A DNA stretch of 64,000 bases, from the NCBI GenBank assembly GCA_947685225.1, contig CANTUV010000072.1, positions 7,564,001-7,628,000 on the forward strand. The letters are read 5' to 3'. Source of the DNA: Garcia nutans (lineage: Eukaryota > Streptophyta > Magnoliopsida > Malpighiales > Euphorbiaceae). The notes under the pieces are model-generated. The model had not been told where the DNA came from. It saw nothing but the letters and a program-made list of their open reading frames with translations, and did not search any database. This document shows positions 1 through 14,076 of the stretch, one piece after another. How positions within the stretch are numbered: position 1 is the stretch's first letter; every line of letters starts with the position of its first letter. The translations under genes were made by a program, and so were the position numbers.

Positions 1-3000
1 GATAATCAAGTTTGGGAATAATATTAGAACTGAACTATAAGATTATGAATGAAAATGATTATAGAGTTAAGTGATCTATTGTAGTATCTTTGTTAATTAC
101 GGTTTAACCAGATTCTGTTTAAAGTCAACACCAATTGTGGTAGAAGTTATTAAATTATATTGATGAAGTGTACCTATTTAAGAATCTGAGAATGAAAGAG
201 CAAAGGAAATGCAATTGAAAGAAGATTAAAGTGGAAAATTAATTAATTATTATTTGGAGAAATGAAAAGCGAATTACTTGTTTATGGGTAGAAAATGTAC
301 ACGAAGTTAGACGAAGTTAGATGGCTAATTTACATATATCTGTGTATGAGATAATGTGGTTTAAATGAGTTACATCTAAGGTTAAATGTAATAGCAATTA
401 CAAAATTATATAGTTAAGATATGTATAAGCAAGGGATTAAAAAAAAGAAAAAAAATAAAGTGTTATTGAATGATAATTGAAGGTGGAAAAGATTGATATT
501 TAATTTAATGGAATTTAATGTTAGTGCATTGGATTATATTTGGTTTATATGTTCACGGGAAATCTAGGTTTGAATTTAATTAATTTCTTGGTGTGTTAAA
601 TATTGTTCATTTGATTTAGATGAATGGAATTAATAATAATATATTGAGTAAATTTGAGTATTTGTAATTATTGTTAGATTTTTCTAAGATTGCAGTGTGA
701 TCCATTCAATTAATGTTAAGACTAGAATCAGGAAAAAGTTGAGAAAAAGTATTGATGTATGTAATTGGATGTTCAAAATGGATGTATAACTAGAGGAGAG
801 GTAAGTATTAATTATATGTGACTAGCAAATTATTATGACATTTTTGAGGAAGTAAGTAAATTTGATAATTAAGATAGGAAAGTTAATAATGTGATGAACG
901 ATCAATGACTTGAAATAGTTTGAAAAAAAAAAGACAAAAAATTCCAATATTGAGCATAATTGAAGTTATTGTTAGTGTATTAAAATACATTTGAGTAATT
1001 TGCTTATAGAAGTTTATGTTTGATTAAAAAAGTATTTTTCTTATTAAGTTATTGAGTATTGATTTCTTGATTTAAATTAAATGGATTAGTAATGGGTCAT
1101 GCTTTAATTTAAGAATATATATTTATTTGATGAAGGGTGGTTTATAATGTATTTGATGGAAGATTAATTTAATTGATGGTGAGATTTAGTAGTATAAAAA
1201 AAGTTAAAGAAATATAAAGAAAAGAGAAATGAAGGAATTAAATAAGTTGTAAAAACCAAGCGATGTAAATGGTGTTAGATATATGGACTATATACTTATT
1301 GGATACCTGATAGTAAACCATTTGAAGAATTAAGGTAACTTATAAATTGTATGTGGAAACGCGTGGCAAGTTAAATAATAGTTATTATTAGAAATTAGAG
1401 AGAAAGAAGAGATTATATATAAGAAAAACCTATTCAGGATCAAGTTAAAATGAATTATAATGTCATCGGAATTAAGAGAAAAGATATTTAAAGTTTGAGT
1501 TTAGTGTATAAAAAAGATTTAAAAAGATAATGATAGAGTTTCAGTGAAAGAGTATAAACTATAGGATATGAATATAAAAAAAAGTATATAGTGTGAACGC
1601 AAAGGATTTATTTATAGAATGAAGTTGATAATTAGTGTAATTCATATATTTGGATAGAGTTAATTAAAAGGATTTTGAGTTTTTTTTTATTTACTTAGAA
1701 CTTAATTGCTGCTAGTAAAATACGGAATGCGAGAATGAGAAAGTAGAATTATGGAATGAGAAACGTGTTAAGAAGTTAAAATTGATATAAGAACAAAACT
1801 AGTCAAATTATTTTAGTATATACATGTTTAACTTACATGATGAGTGGAGTTGAAAGAATTATTCATAGTTAATAGATCTATAAAGATGAATGAAGTAATT
1901 TAAGAGGAAATTATATAAACAAATCAGCGTAATAAAAGTGAGTGGACAGTAAATGAAAAGTTTGAGAGTATATATATGTGTATACTTGTAGTATAGTTAA
2001 AATAACTATATTGAAATTTAAAGATAATTTAAGAAGTATATTTAGAATTAATTGGAAAGATTTTATTATACTGTATTGTTTACATAATTATATGTAGATG
2101 GAATATGATAACGACCAAAATTAATATGTTGAAATATTATTGGAAATGTGGGAAAATATATTTAGAGATTGAATCTAGAGTATAATGAGATCTACTAAGG
2201 AAAATAATAGAAGATTAATTCATTGGATGATGAAATTTAGATAAAGATAACGACGTGATAAGACATTTGATACATGCATGTGAATAATTGTAGTGAATAT
2301 ATGTATTAAGATAATGGATAAATATTTTTTCATGTGATTAGTAAATTAATGTAGTATATTAAAGGAAATTAAAAGAAAAACAGGGATAAAATGATATAAA
2401 GTCTAAGTACACAAATTGTATGCCTAATATGTACCCAATAGTAATATTATTTGGTAACATAAGTTAATTGGTTAAATATATATGTGGAAATATGAATTGA
2501 GTTAAATCAATTGATTGTAAATGAAAAAAAAAAAGAGGGGAAGGAGTTGTTACTAGTAAAAAGAACTTGCTGAAAGTTAAATTTTAGTGTATTGTGTTAA
2601 TATTGATATTGAGAAAATGATAGTTAAATGGACTAAGTTAAGTATGCAAGAGACTAACGATAAGTTTAAAGGAAATAATAAAGTTTTAAGAGAAAATGTA
2701 TAAGATACACAATAAAATTTAGTGTATTGCGATTGGGATTGCTATTATTTTATAGTGTTACAAGTATCTAATTGTGAATATATATATATATATATAATGG
2801 AAATAATTAAATAGAAGTATATTTTGGAAATGTAGCTTAATATTTTTTTAAATTTTAAGGTAATGTAATTATTTAGCTCAGAAAGGGGAGTCTGCATCAC
2901 TAGGCAGACAAGAAGAGGCTAACGTTTCATAAAAAGATTATGTGATACAAAAGGAATAGAATGTCTCAAGTGGAGATAATGTTAAATTCTTTTTACTTCA

Positions 3001-3286
3001 TATTATTGTTTGTGCATAAGAAATACTTCAATACTATATTCTAGGGTAATTACCTCATTTGGAATTGATTGCTTATTCTATGTTGATACTACTAGAGTTG
3101 GGAATTTCATGTGTTAGTCTAGGGATTGTGAAGATCATTAAGAGTACTCGTATGGGATAGCAGAGATAAGATAATATGGTTGGTTTGTTAGAGAATTGAG
3201 ATTAGTGTTTAATTTTATTGGAGTTTGTTAACTATAATTGATAATTTCGAGGAAGAAATTATTTAAGGAGGAGAGAGTTGGAACAC
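1..3286. other. Unassigned AT-rich, C-poor DNA; possible decayed retroelement interior
   Basis: I see no coding frame, RNA gene or recognisable protein motif on either strand. The plus strand is visibly poor in C compared with G over the whole stretch, and rich in short A and T runs, with a TA microsatellite near 2780-2797. The last 50 bases read like the end of a chromovirus internal region: gataatttcgaggaagaa, matching the gtaatttcgaggacgaa found before the 3' LTR of element C, followed by a purine tract and an LTR start. I infer that at least the right part is the interior of a very old plus-strand element whose pol can no longer be read. The far left could be anything. Confidence 0.4.
3265..3286 (+). 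promoter_or_regulatory. Polypurine tract of a decayed chromovirus
   Basis: The purine-rich stretch aaggaggagagagttggaac lies directly before a TGTAAT LTR start at 3287. It follows a gataatttcgagg block that in elements A and C marks the end of pol. It would prime plus-strand DNA synthesis. The pyrimidines near its 3' end suggest decay. Confidence 0.5.
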
Positions 3287-4587
3287 TGTAATTTTAGTAA
3301 AATATAGTTAAATACATAATTCAGAAGGTTAATTAGGGTGTTGGAAGGATAAAATATAAAATGTATATGTTAGGTATATGTAAAATATACCTGAAATATA
3401 AAAATTCACTAAAAGGCAAAAGAAAAGTCAAAAGTAAAAGTTAAAAGGGTAAAAAGATAAAAGTTAAAAATATAAATATAAACAATAAATAAATAAAAAT
3501 AAAAAATTAATTTTAAGTGGAAGAGAGAAAATATAAAGTAATAATTAATAATTAATTAAATATTTAAATATAAAAAAATATGTGTTTAGAAAAGAGACAG
3601 AGTTAAAATCACTATTTCTTCTTCTTCTTCTCTTTTCCATTGATGCCGATTTCTAAGTGAGGGTAAGGAGGATTTTTATTCTTCTTTTACACCAAATTTC
3701 TTAGAGAATTCAAAGGATTAAGGATAGTTTTGATGAATTTTCAATGAGAATGTAGGTTTTCTTTAGTTCTTTGAAATATTTCTTTAAGTTATTGAATATG
3801 TAAATTTTGGATTTTTGAATAAGGATTTTATAATTGTCCAAATGGTTAGTAATGGTGTTATTTTGATGTATAATCAAAGATTTTAAGATTGGGTGATTGG
3901 AAAGCATGAGTTTGGTGGGCATGCGTATTATGAGCTGCCTTCGGGCTAGACACTAGGTATCACTTGTGATATTATTTGCCTTCGGGCCAGATGTTGGGAG
4001 TCCTTTATGATATTATTTGGCGACGGAGCTAAATATTGGGTGTCAAGATAGACCAAAATAATATCTATGAAATTTGAATATTATATAAGATTACTTGTAC
4101 TCAATATATGTGACTGTGATAAATGGATATTTTATATCAGTAATATATTCTAGTGCATAATACATTTCATCTATGAAAAGAAAACATAGAACTTTGTTTT
4201 ACAAATTATTTTTATTATCAAAATATACACCGCTAACCTAGTATCTTAGCGTAATGGAATTTCATCGTGCATGTGGCATGGTAGATATAGAGAGTTCAGC
4301 TAGACTTGACTAAGTCTAGAACTTAGGGACATTACTAGAATTTTAACAGTTTACCACCAGACCAGAGCCACTGCATAGCATGTAAACATTTGTTATTAGA
4401 TAATTACATTATGTATGTATAGTATTATAGTTTATATATAAATGTTGTAAACATAATGTTAGATTACACGTCGTGAATATCAAAAGTATTTTCATATATA
4501 TATATATATACAAAGTTTGTATAAGTAATGTAAATATTGAGTTATTTTTTGGGTATATATATATATTCAGGTTATTTGGAGATTTTG
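3287..4587 (+). repeat. Left part of a decayed Tekay-type 3' LTR, interrupted by element G
   Basis: The piece starts with TGTAAT after a polypurine tract. It carries landmarks in the same order as the other chromovirus LTRs here: a CT-rich block with gatgccg (about 3617-3650), short tandem repeats of the gccttcgggccagatgttggg type (about 3935-4050), and a ctaacctagtatcttagcg block with a downstream atcgtgc (about 4232-4270), which is the decayed GCGCGAT hairpin. It stops at 4587, where element G begins; the rest is not seen in the window. It is therefore the outermost host layer of the nest. Confidence 0.6.
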
Positions 4588-7188
4588 TGTAACACCTTAA
4601 TACCTTATATATGTTTAATACATACACCCAATATATGAATAAAATATACATATATAGTACTAGTATGTCACAACTCAATCTTACTAAAATTTCTATAACT
4701 TAAAATGTACCTTAATAATTAAATAAAAATATTTAAGTAGTAATTTATATTCTAAAAATACAAAATTTAATGAAAAATCTCTAGGAAAAATTTGTCATAG
4801 TTTTATCTGTAATTTTGATATTCAAAAAATTTCAACATTTCATAACCTGCATAAAATATACTCCCAAAATAATTTCAACATATCATACTTCCAGAACTAC
4901 ATCAATTTTCCCATAACACTTAAACATACATATATACAAATACATAACCATTATTTACAAAAATATAACCACAAGTTTTCTAAATTACATCATTTATATA
5001 TTTACAATATAATATACATATTTAAAACTTAGTTGTCAAAATAAACATATTACATGTTTGCACAGTCCTAGTTTGTGGTGGCCAACTCAAAACTCTAGAA
5101 AGCAGGAATGCTCTATACTTGCCCTGGTCCAGCAGGGCTCTCTACAGTAACCATGTTACCTGCGCGATACACAAATTGCGCTAAGCAAAATTGCCTAGTG
5201 GTACATCATTTTAAATAAAGAAAATCACATGAATAATATAAAATGCATTTCTTTCAAAATTTAAACATGATATGCATTTCCATAATGCAAGTCACTCAAT
5301 TAACACTTTCAAACTAACACATTTCTCACACACACGCATTGGGCCCAAATGACCCTATATAATATTCAAATTCCAGATATATTGTTTTGGCCTCACATTT
5401 GACATCCACTGTCTGGCCCAAAGGCAAATATATTGACGCTTAACGTCTGGCCCATAGGCAATAGTAATGATGCCTAGCATCTGGCCCGAATGCAATAATA
5501 ATGACCCCAATGTCATGCCCTAAGGAAAATGTTCGATATACCATATCACACCAAACCCAATGGTTAGACACATTACTTAAACCATTTCACATTATTCTCA
5601 ATCTTTGGCAAATATGCCAATTTTAATTCTTTTTCCACTTTTTCCATTATTTCTCATTTATTTCACATATTTTCATGCATTTTTCACAAACATTCATCAC
5701 AATGCTTTTAGCCAACTCAAAGTGGCTCATAAATACATACATTATACATTTCAACTTTAAGCAAATATCTATGCTCTTTTTATGTGAATTGCACATCAAA
5801 GTGGCATAGTCACCAAATCATTCAATCATAAAATATGTTAAATAAATGCAATTTAATGCAAAACAATCAAAATATGTACGTACCTTTATGCAAAGGCACT
5901 TCCAAGCCAAAAACACCAATTTTACAATTTCACCAAAATTCCTTCACTTACTAAGTTGATGGAACAACAACTTACTCAACAGCTAACAAAATTGTGAATC
6001 ACAAACACACATTAGCATCACATGTTAAGGTGTTTAAGCTACTAACATCAATTAAAACCCAATCTTTCAATTTCCCCTTTCTTAAGCGATAAGGCACTAC
6101 AACTTTGGAATTCTAATCCATCCAATACCAAATTGAGTTTTAAGCTTAATTATGTCTTAAACAACACATTTAAATATATATTAAACTATAAAACTCAATT
6201 TAAAGGCATTCCCTTTAAAAAATACTAAAATGTGCCTAAACACACTTTAATATTAAAACTTCATTCTCAACATTTCCAAATTGATTTTAAACCTTAAATA
6301 TATTACAAACATTATATTTTAACACATACAAAGCATTAAAATACAATGTATCTTTCTTCCATCAAAATTCCAAAATTCAAACTATAAGCCACTTTGATTT
6401 TGGTTCAACATTCTAACCAATTCTAATTGTTAATTTAAATTCATTTCTATCATCTAAATCATTAAACAACATGATTTAAATGATAAAACAAAAAAAAATT
6501 ACAATCTTGAACAAACCCCTTTTCCATAATCCTAACCTTACTACCTCTTTCAAATTTCACCGAAACTTAAACCTATCAACCATTCAACTATAAAATCATT
6601 ACCTACTCATTAAAATAACATGTTTAACATGCATTAGAACAAAAAATAACCAGCCCATCAAAACCCCAAATTACACATAATCTAAAAATTTCATAAAACT
6701 TAGAAAATAATGAAGAAAGCTTATTAGTTGTTTGGAAAAATCACCAAAAATCACTTTGATCCTTTGAAAACCTTCAAATTTTGGTGTTTGGAGAAAAAAT
6801 TATCCTTGGCTATGGTGAAATTTCATGGTGGAGAGAGAAAAGAAGAAGAAGATGATAAATATTTTTTTAAAAAAATTCCACCATATATATATATTTAATT
6901 AATATTTATTTATTATTTTTAATTCTTTAATTTCCAACATCCATTTAAAAATATAGCTATTTTTGAATTATTTAATTAATTTATTTTTAAAGCAAAATTA
7001 TCATTTAACCATTCTTTTACTATTCCACTGTTGACTTTTTCTAACTCATGATTGACTTTATATGTAATCTATATTTTTATTATATTTCACATATATATAG
7101 GATATTTTCTGACTTCCAACACCTTATTTAACTCCCAAACTTATTAATTTAATTTAATTTAATTTTTTGCAAAATAACAGATGTTACA
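4588..7188 (-). repeat. Element G 3' LTR (complete, about 2.6 kb)
   Basis: On the minus strand it runs from TGTAACATC (ending at 7188) to GGTGTTACA (ending at 4588). Inside, on the minus strand, are a CT-rich block with tttcttctt (about 6830-6850), a decayed donor-like aataagc, a ctggcccgaaggc-type tandem repeat (about 5405-5525), and the gcttagcgcaat / atcgcgcagg hairpin (about 5160-5195). The same order is seen in the LTRs of C and E. The right copy matches it throughout 12057-14076. Confidence 0.85.
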
Positions 7189-7232
7189 ACTCTCTTCCTA
7201 TTATGTAATTTCGTCTTCAAAATTACCCGACA
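7189..7232 (-). promoter_or_regulatory. Element G 3' untranslated end and polypurine tract
   Basis: Read on the minus strand, the relic pol stop is followed by gtaattttgaagacgaaatt and then by aggaagagagt directly before the 3' LTR. This is the layout seen in C (gtaatttcgaggacgaaatt, agagggggagaat). The tract is short and broken by pyrimidines. Confidence 0.6.
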
Positions 7233-10200
7233 TCATCTCTGAAATAACTGAGGATATTGGCTCTGCATCATCTGCTTACTCTCCCATGTTGCATTCTTAG
7301 TGGAGTGGTTTCTCCAAAGAACCTTCACCAATGGCACCATCTTGTTTTTCAACTCTTTCACCTCACGTGCCAAAATCGGCGACGATTCTTATTCATAAGT
7401 CAGATTCATATTCACCTCAATATATTCAACTGATAGCACATGAGATGGATCTGACCTATACCTTTGAAGCATAGAGACATGGAAGACACTATGGATCCTC
7501 TCTAACTCAGGCGGCAAAGCCAATCTGTAAGCCACTGGTCCCACTCTCTACAGAATCTCATAAGGACCAATGAAGTGAGCACTCAACTTTCCTTTTTAAC
7601 CAAATCTCAGAATCCTCTTCCATGGAGACACCTTTAGGAACACCTTGTCCCTCACATTGAATTCAATGTCTTTCCTCTTTAGGTTTGAATAGGACTTCTG
7701 TCGATCTGAAACTGCTTTTAAACTATCCCGAATTACTTTTACCTTTTCCTCTGTTTCCTTGATCAAATTGGGACCTACTAATTTTCCTTCTCCAACCTCA
7801 TTCCAATGAAAAGGTTTCCCGTACTTCCTGTCATACAAAGCCTCAATTGGTGCCATTCCAATGCGGGACTAAAAACTGTTGTTATATTCAAACTCTATCA
7901 GTGGCAAATGTCTGTCTCAACTCCCTGTGAACTCAATAATTCAACTCTTCAACATATCCTCTAATATTAATATCACTCTCTCAAATTGTCCATCTATCTA
8001 TGAATGAAAAGTAGTACTGAAATGCAACCACGTACCCAAAGCATCCTGCAAAGTCTTCTAAAATTTAGATGTGAACCTAAGATCTCGATCTGACACTAAT
8101 GAAACTAGGACTCCATGTAGTCTCACTATCTCACTAATATAAAGCTTAGCCAGCCTATCAAGAGACTAGTCCACCCTCACTGGAAGAAAATGTGCTGATT
8201 TGGTCATCCTATCCACAATCACCCAGATTGCATCATGTTTCTCTTAGGTTAAAGGGAGCCTTGACACAAAATCTATAGTCACACGCTCTCACTTCCATTC
8301 AGGTACTGATAAAGGCTACAACCTTCACTCTCTGACATGTAAGGCATCTCAATACAAACTCTGTTATGTCCCTCTTCATTCCAGACCACCAATAATGTTG
8401 CCTTAAATTCTAATACATCTTGGTACTTCCAGGGTACATAGCATATGAAGACTAATGTGCTTCCTCTAAAATCTTCTTTTTCAAATCTATATCATCAGGA
8501 ACACACAATCTGTCTTTATACCATAAGTTGTCATCATCTCTCACATGAAAATCTTTACTCTCCCCTTTTTTGCAATCCTCTAAATTCTTCTAAACTTTCA
8601 CATCTATCATCTATGCTCCTATGATATGATCAAGTAGCAATGGCCTCACTTGCAACTAGGCCATAAGAGCACCATCATCTCAAAGCTCAAATCTATCATG
8701 CAGAGCTCTCAACTCAACAAGCAACATGAGAGCATAGGCAATTAATCCTGCCAAAGACTTCCGACTCAAGGCATCTGCAACAATATTAGCCTTGCCAGGG
8801 TGATAATCTATTAGACAATCATAATCCTTAACAACTCCAGCCATTGCCTCTGTCTCAAATTCAACTCTTTCTGAACACCCAAATATTTCAAACTCTTATG
8901 ATCAGTGTAGATAAAACATTTCTCCCCATACAAATGATGTCGCCAGATCTTCAATACAAAAACAATAGCTGCCAACTCCAAATCATGAGTCGGATAATTC
9001 AACTCATGAGGTTTCAATTGTCTGGAAGCATATGCAATCACTTTACCCTCCTACATCAAAACACAGCTTAAACCATTATGTGACGCATCACTATATATCA
9101 CATATGGTTTGTCTTCTATAGGTAGAGTAAGAGCTAGAGCTTGAGTCAACATATCTCTCAACTGCTCAAAGCTCGCCTGACATCTATCCGTCCACACAAA
9201 TTTCACATCTTTTCGGTGTAATCTGGTGAGTGGTGAAGCTATCATTGAAAATCCCTTCACAAACTGATGATAATAACCAGCCAATTAAAAATTCTCGGTC
9301 ACATTCTTCAGGGGCCTCTAATTCAAAATTGCCTAAACTTTTCTCTGATCAACTCTAATACCCTCTGTTGAAACAACATATCCGAGGAAAGTCACTTGAT
9401 CTAACCAAAATTCACATTTAGACAACTTGGCATACAGTTATTTCTCCCTCAATGTTTGCAATACAATTCACAGATGTCTATCATGCTCTTCTTTACTGTG
9501 AGAGTACACCAAAATATCATCAATGAATACTACCACAAACTGATCCAAGTATGGCAGAAACACCCAATTCATCAAATCCATGGATGTGGTTGGTGCATTA
9601 GTCAATCCAAATGACATCACTAAAAACTCATAGTGCCCATACCTCATTCAAAAAGCCATCTTGGGTACATCTGCATCTCTAACCCTCAATTGATGATACC
9701 ATGATCTCAAGTCAATCTTAGAGAATATGGTTGCCCACTTCAACAGATCAAACAAATCATCGATATGAGGTAATGGGTATTTGTTCTTAATGGTCACTTT
9801 ATTTAACTACCTATAGTCAATGCATAACCTCAAAGTGCCACCTTCTTCTTTGCAAATAGAACAGGTACTCCCCATGGTGATACACTAGGGTGGATAAACC
9901 CTTTAACAAGCAACTCCTGCAACTGCACCTTCAACTCTTTTAATTCTACAGGTGCCATCAAATAAGGGGTGATGGAGATGGGAGTGGTACCAAGCATCAA
10001 ATTGATGCCAAACTCCATCTCTCTCTCTGGTGGTAGCCCTAACAACTCATCAGGGAACACATCTGAAAATTTTGCAACTGTAGGTATACTGTCAAGCTAA
10101 GATCCCACCACTCTGGTATCTACCACATGAGCCAAATAAGCTTCTCATCCCTTTCAAATCATCATCCTAGCTGATATAGTTAAGACAAACATGGATGTAA

Positions 10201-11899
10201 GGTATCTATCACATGAGCCAAATATGCCTCGCATCCCTTCTAAATCATCCTCCTAGCTGATATAGTTGAGACAAACATGGATATAAGGTGTCTTCGCTCA
10301 TTAGATACCACTACATCTCTACCATCACGTGTTCTTAAGGTAACATGTTTATGTTAACAGTCTACCACAGCCCCGTGTCTGGATAACCAATCCACACCAA
10401 GAATGAGATCATAATTCCTAAAGGGCATCTCAACTAGGTCACCAAGAAACTCCTCATCCTATACTACCACTGGACTGTCCCGGTACACTCTACTAACCAC
10501 TATACTATGCCCTAAAGGGTTGGTAAATAGGTATGAAGGACTCTGAATACACATCACTCACAGGTAAGATGGATGCATTGATGTATGAATGTGTCAATCC
10601 AGGATCAATCAATGCATGCACAAAAGTGTCAAATAAAAGAAATGTACTAGCCATAACATCTGACGTATCTACCTACCTTTATAACACATATACTCTTTGT
10701 GATGATCGCAGCTGGTCTGGTCTACTAGTCCCTGCCGTGGATCTCCCTCTCTGACTAGATCCAAATATGCTATCTCTACCACTACCTCCACCACCTCAGC
10801 CCCCTCTAATACTAGGCCTAGACATTGTTGTCTCTGTCTATCCAATCTTTGGCAACTCTGGACAATCTCTGATAAAATGATCCGGTGACCCACATCTAAA
10901 ATAAACTGTTGATGCACTAGATCTCCAACAGACTCCACCATGTGCCCTACCACACTGAGCACAAACTGGACGAGTAGATCCTTGAGTAAATGGAGTTGGA
11001 GCACTAGCTACAGAGGTTGCAAGATCCTATCTCTATCTCTGCTGTTAAAACCCCCTACCAGGCTGCCCTTGGCCTCTACCAGACCTCTGTGAAGGACCTC
11101 CTTTACCTCTCTTTGATGATGAAGTCCCTGCCTCAGTTTGTGGTCTCTTGTCTCTACCCTTTGCTCTGATAGCAGCTGCAAGTTCCTGTGCCTTTTCTAC
11201 ACTTCTGGCAACTACAACTAATTTGTAGAAATCTTCATACCATAATGCTGCCACTAAGCATATGATGGATGGCCTCAAACCCTCCTCAAATCTCGTGCAC
11301 CAGTCAAACTCATCTGTCACAATTCCTCATGCATACTTACTCAGTTGAATGAAATCTATCTTATAATCTATCACTGTCTTTGATTCTTGCTTCAAACTCA
11401 AAATCTCCTTCTTCTTGACATCTTTATATTCCAAAGGGTTATACTTCTTCGCAAATTCCCATAAGAAATCATCATATGTCAGCACTGAAGGATCAGCCAT
11501 TCCACGGGAAACTGTCTTCCACAACTCATAAGCATTCGCCTGCAAAAGAGACTTAGCAAAATCAAACTTCTCTTTCGTGCTGGCTTGCAACTGAATAAAC
11601 ACTCTCTGTACTCTATCTAGCCAGTGCTCTACTATAGTTGGATCAGTAGTACCAAAGAAATTTGTAACTCCGTACTTCCTTAACTTATCATATTTTTTAG
11701 TCGGTAGCTACTACTATACCGGAGCCTGTTGTAACAGCTGCACCATATGCCGCACCCATACTAGTGAAACCTCCTCAACTGCTAGTCTAACTGGCATAGA
11801 TGCCCCCCCAACAATCTCTACACTAGCTCCTACAACACCCTCACCAAGAGCAACACTCTCTACACTTCCCTCTCTAGACTGATGCGTCTGAGATGCCAT
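7233..11899 (-). pseudogene. Element G gag-pol relic (Gag, PR, RT, RNase H, INT, chromodomain-like tail)
   Basis: This minus-strand frame starts at ATG 11897-11899 (MASQTHQSREGSVESVALG) and ends at TGA 7233-7235 after a chromodomain-like end (QYPQLFQ). Its 4.67 kb length equals that of C (4.65 kb). Readable pieces in order: Gag core with YDKLRKYG and FAKSLLQANAYELWKTV (about 11700-11330); Gag KYA/GLRPSI block (11320-11045); RT start LPGLPPEREMEFGINL with KGFIHPSVSPWG (10060-9830); RNase H YSDASHNGLSC (9284-9051) and HDLELAAIV with YTDHKSLKYL (9041-8811); the integrase end MAPIEALYDRK through FLKVSPWKRILRFG (7856-7596). Stops and frameshifts separate all of these. The family role is particle formation, reverse transcription and integration; this copy cannot make a full polyprotein. 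Confidence 0.88.
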
Positions 11900-12012
11900 G
11901 TCTACAAATGTTTGTAAATATAGAAAGAATTGCCACATCAAAGACTAGTTCAAATACCAGTGAAAATGCATATATGACATTTTAAAATCACATTTTCTTT
12001 CTCCAAAACCCA

Positions 12013-12056
12013 CTTAGGTCGAGAACCTCAAACCTAGGCTTTGATACCAAAATAAA
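12013..12056 (-). other. Element G primer-binding site and adjacent hairpin
   Basis: On the minus strand the 5' LTR end is followed by a 7-nt spacer and TGGTATCAAAGC (12038-12049). This is one base different from the initiator-Met-tRNA complement TGGTATCAGAGC found in A, C, E and H. Right after it lies an inverted repeat, CCTAGGT ... GACCTAAG, which could fold as a stem overlapping the end of the primer site. Confidence 0.8.
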
Positions 12057-14076
12057 TGTAACACCTTAATACCCTATATACGTTTAATATATACACCTAG
12101 TATATGAATAAAATATGCATATACAGTACTAGTATGTCACATCTCAATATTACTAAAATTTATGTAACTTAAAATGTACCTTAATAGTTAAATAAAAATA
12201 TTTAAGTAGTAATTTATATTCTAAACATACAAAATTTAATGAAAAATCTCTAGGAAAAATTTGCCAGAGTTTTGTCTGTAATTTGGATATTCCAAAATTT
12301 TCAACATTTCACAACCTGCAGAAAATATACTCCCAAAATAATTTCAACATCCCATACTTCCAGAACTCCATCAATTTTCCCAAAACACTTAAACATACAT
12401 ATATACATATACATAACCATTATTTACAAAAATACAACCCCATGTTTTCTAAATTACATCATTTACATATTTATAATATAACATACATATTTAAAACTTA
12501 AGTTCTCAAAATGAACATATTACATTTTTGCACGGTCCTGGTCTATGGTGGCCAACTCAAAACTCTAGAAAGCAGGAATGCTCTATACCTGCTCTGGTCC
12601 AGCAGGGCTCTATGCAATAACTCTATCACCTGCGCGATGCATAAATCACGCTAAGCAAAATTATCTAATTGTACATATTTTTAAATAAAGAAAATCACAT
12701 GAATAATGCAAAAATGCATTTCTTTCAAAATGTAAGCTTGATATGCATTTCCATAATGCAAATCGCTCAATTAACACTTTCAAACTAACACATTTCTCAT
12801 ATACACGCATTAGGCCCAAATGATCCTATATAATATTCAAATTTTAGATATATTATTTCAGACTCACATTTGACACCCAATGTCTGGCCCGAAGGCAAAT
12901 ATATTGACGCCCAACATCTGGCCCAGAGGCGATAATAATGATGCCCATCATTTGGTTCGAAGGCAATAATAATGATGTCCAGCATCTGACCCGAAGGCAA
13001 ATGTCTAGTATACCCTATCACACCAAATCCAATACTCCGGAATTTGATATTACATAAGGTTACAAACATTACTTAAACCATTTCACATTCTTCTAAATCT
13101 TTGGCAAATATGCCAATTTTAATTATTTTTCTACTTTTTCCATTATTTCTCATCTATTTCACATATTTTCATGCATTTTTCACAAACATTCATCACAATG
13201 CTTTTAGCCAACTCAAAGTGGCTCATAAACACATACATTATACATTTCAATTTTAAGCAAATATCCATGCACTTTTTAATTGAATTCACACATCAAAATG
13301 GCATAGTAACCAAATCATTCAATCGCAAAATATGTTAAACAAATGCAATTTAATGCATAACAATCAAAGTATGTGTGTACCTTTATGCAAAGGCACTTCC
13401 AAGCCAAAAATACCAATTTTACAACTTCACCAAAATTCCTTCCCTTACTAAGTTGTCAGAACAATAACTTATTCAACACCTAACCAAAATGTGAATAACA
13501 AACACACATTAGCATCACATTTTAAGGTGTTTAAGCTGCCAACCATCAATTAAAACCAAATTCTTCAATTCCTCCTTTCTTAAGCTATAAGGCATTACAA
13601 CTTTAGAATTCTAATCCATCCAATACCAAATTGAGTTTTAATTATATCTAAACAACACATTTAAACACATGTTAAACTATAAAACTCAATTTAAAGGCAT
13701 TCCCTTCAAAAATACTAAAGTGTGCCTAAACGCACTTTAATATTAAAACTTCATTCTCAACATTTCCAAATTGATTTTAAAGCTTAAATATATTACAAAC
13801 GTTATATATTAACGCATACAAAGCATTAAAATACAATGTATCTTTCTTGCATCAAAATTCCAAAATTCAAACCTTAAGCCACTTTGATTTTGGTTTAACA
13901 TTCTAACCACGTCCAATTGTTAATTTAAGTTTAGTTCTATCATTTAAATCATTAAAACAACATGATTTAAATGATAAAACCAAATAAACTACAATCTTGA
14001 ATAAATCCCTTTTTCATAACCCTAACCTTGCTACCTCTCTCAAACTCCACCAAACCTTAAACCTATCAACCATTCA
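12057..14076 (-). repeat. Element G 5' LTR, cut at 14076 by element A
   Basis: It matches 4588-6596 over its whole length: TGTAACACCTTAATACC at the left edge, the ctggcccgaaggc repeats at about 12880-13005, and ending in cctatcaaccattca. The left LTR continues from the same point with actataaaatc, while here TGTAATATCCC of element A follows. About 590 bases of the LTR are missing on the far side. The five bases attca (14072-14076) would be the left target duplication of A. Confidence 0.85.

Larger units (their letters stand above)
4588..14076 (-). mobile_element. Element G: degenerate Tekay-like Ty3/gypsy chromovirus, minus strand
   Basis: The element is bounded on the left by TGTAACACC, the complement of the usual LTR end GGTGTTACA. 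It has two copies of the same LTR, a polypurine tract, a gag-pol relic and an initiator-Met primer site in the right order on the minus strand. The left flank is ttttg (4583-4587). The matching right duplication cannot be checked because the right LTR is cut at 14076 by element A and its remainder is not found further right. Gag-pol has many stops and shifts, and the two LTRs differ often, so this is an old insertion. Confidence 0.85.
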
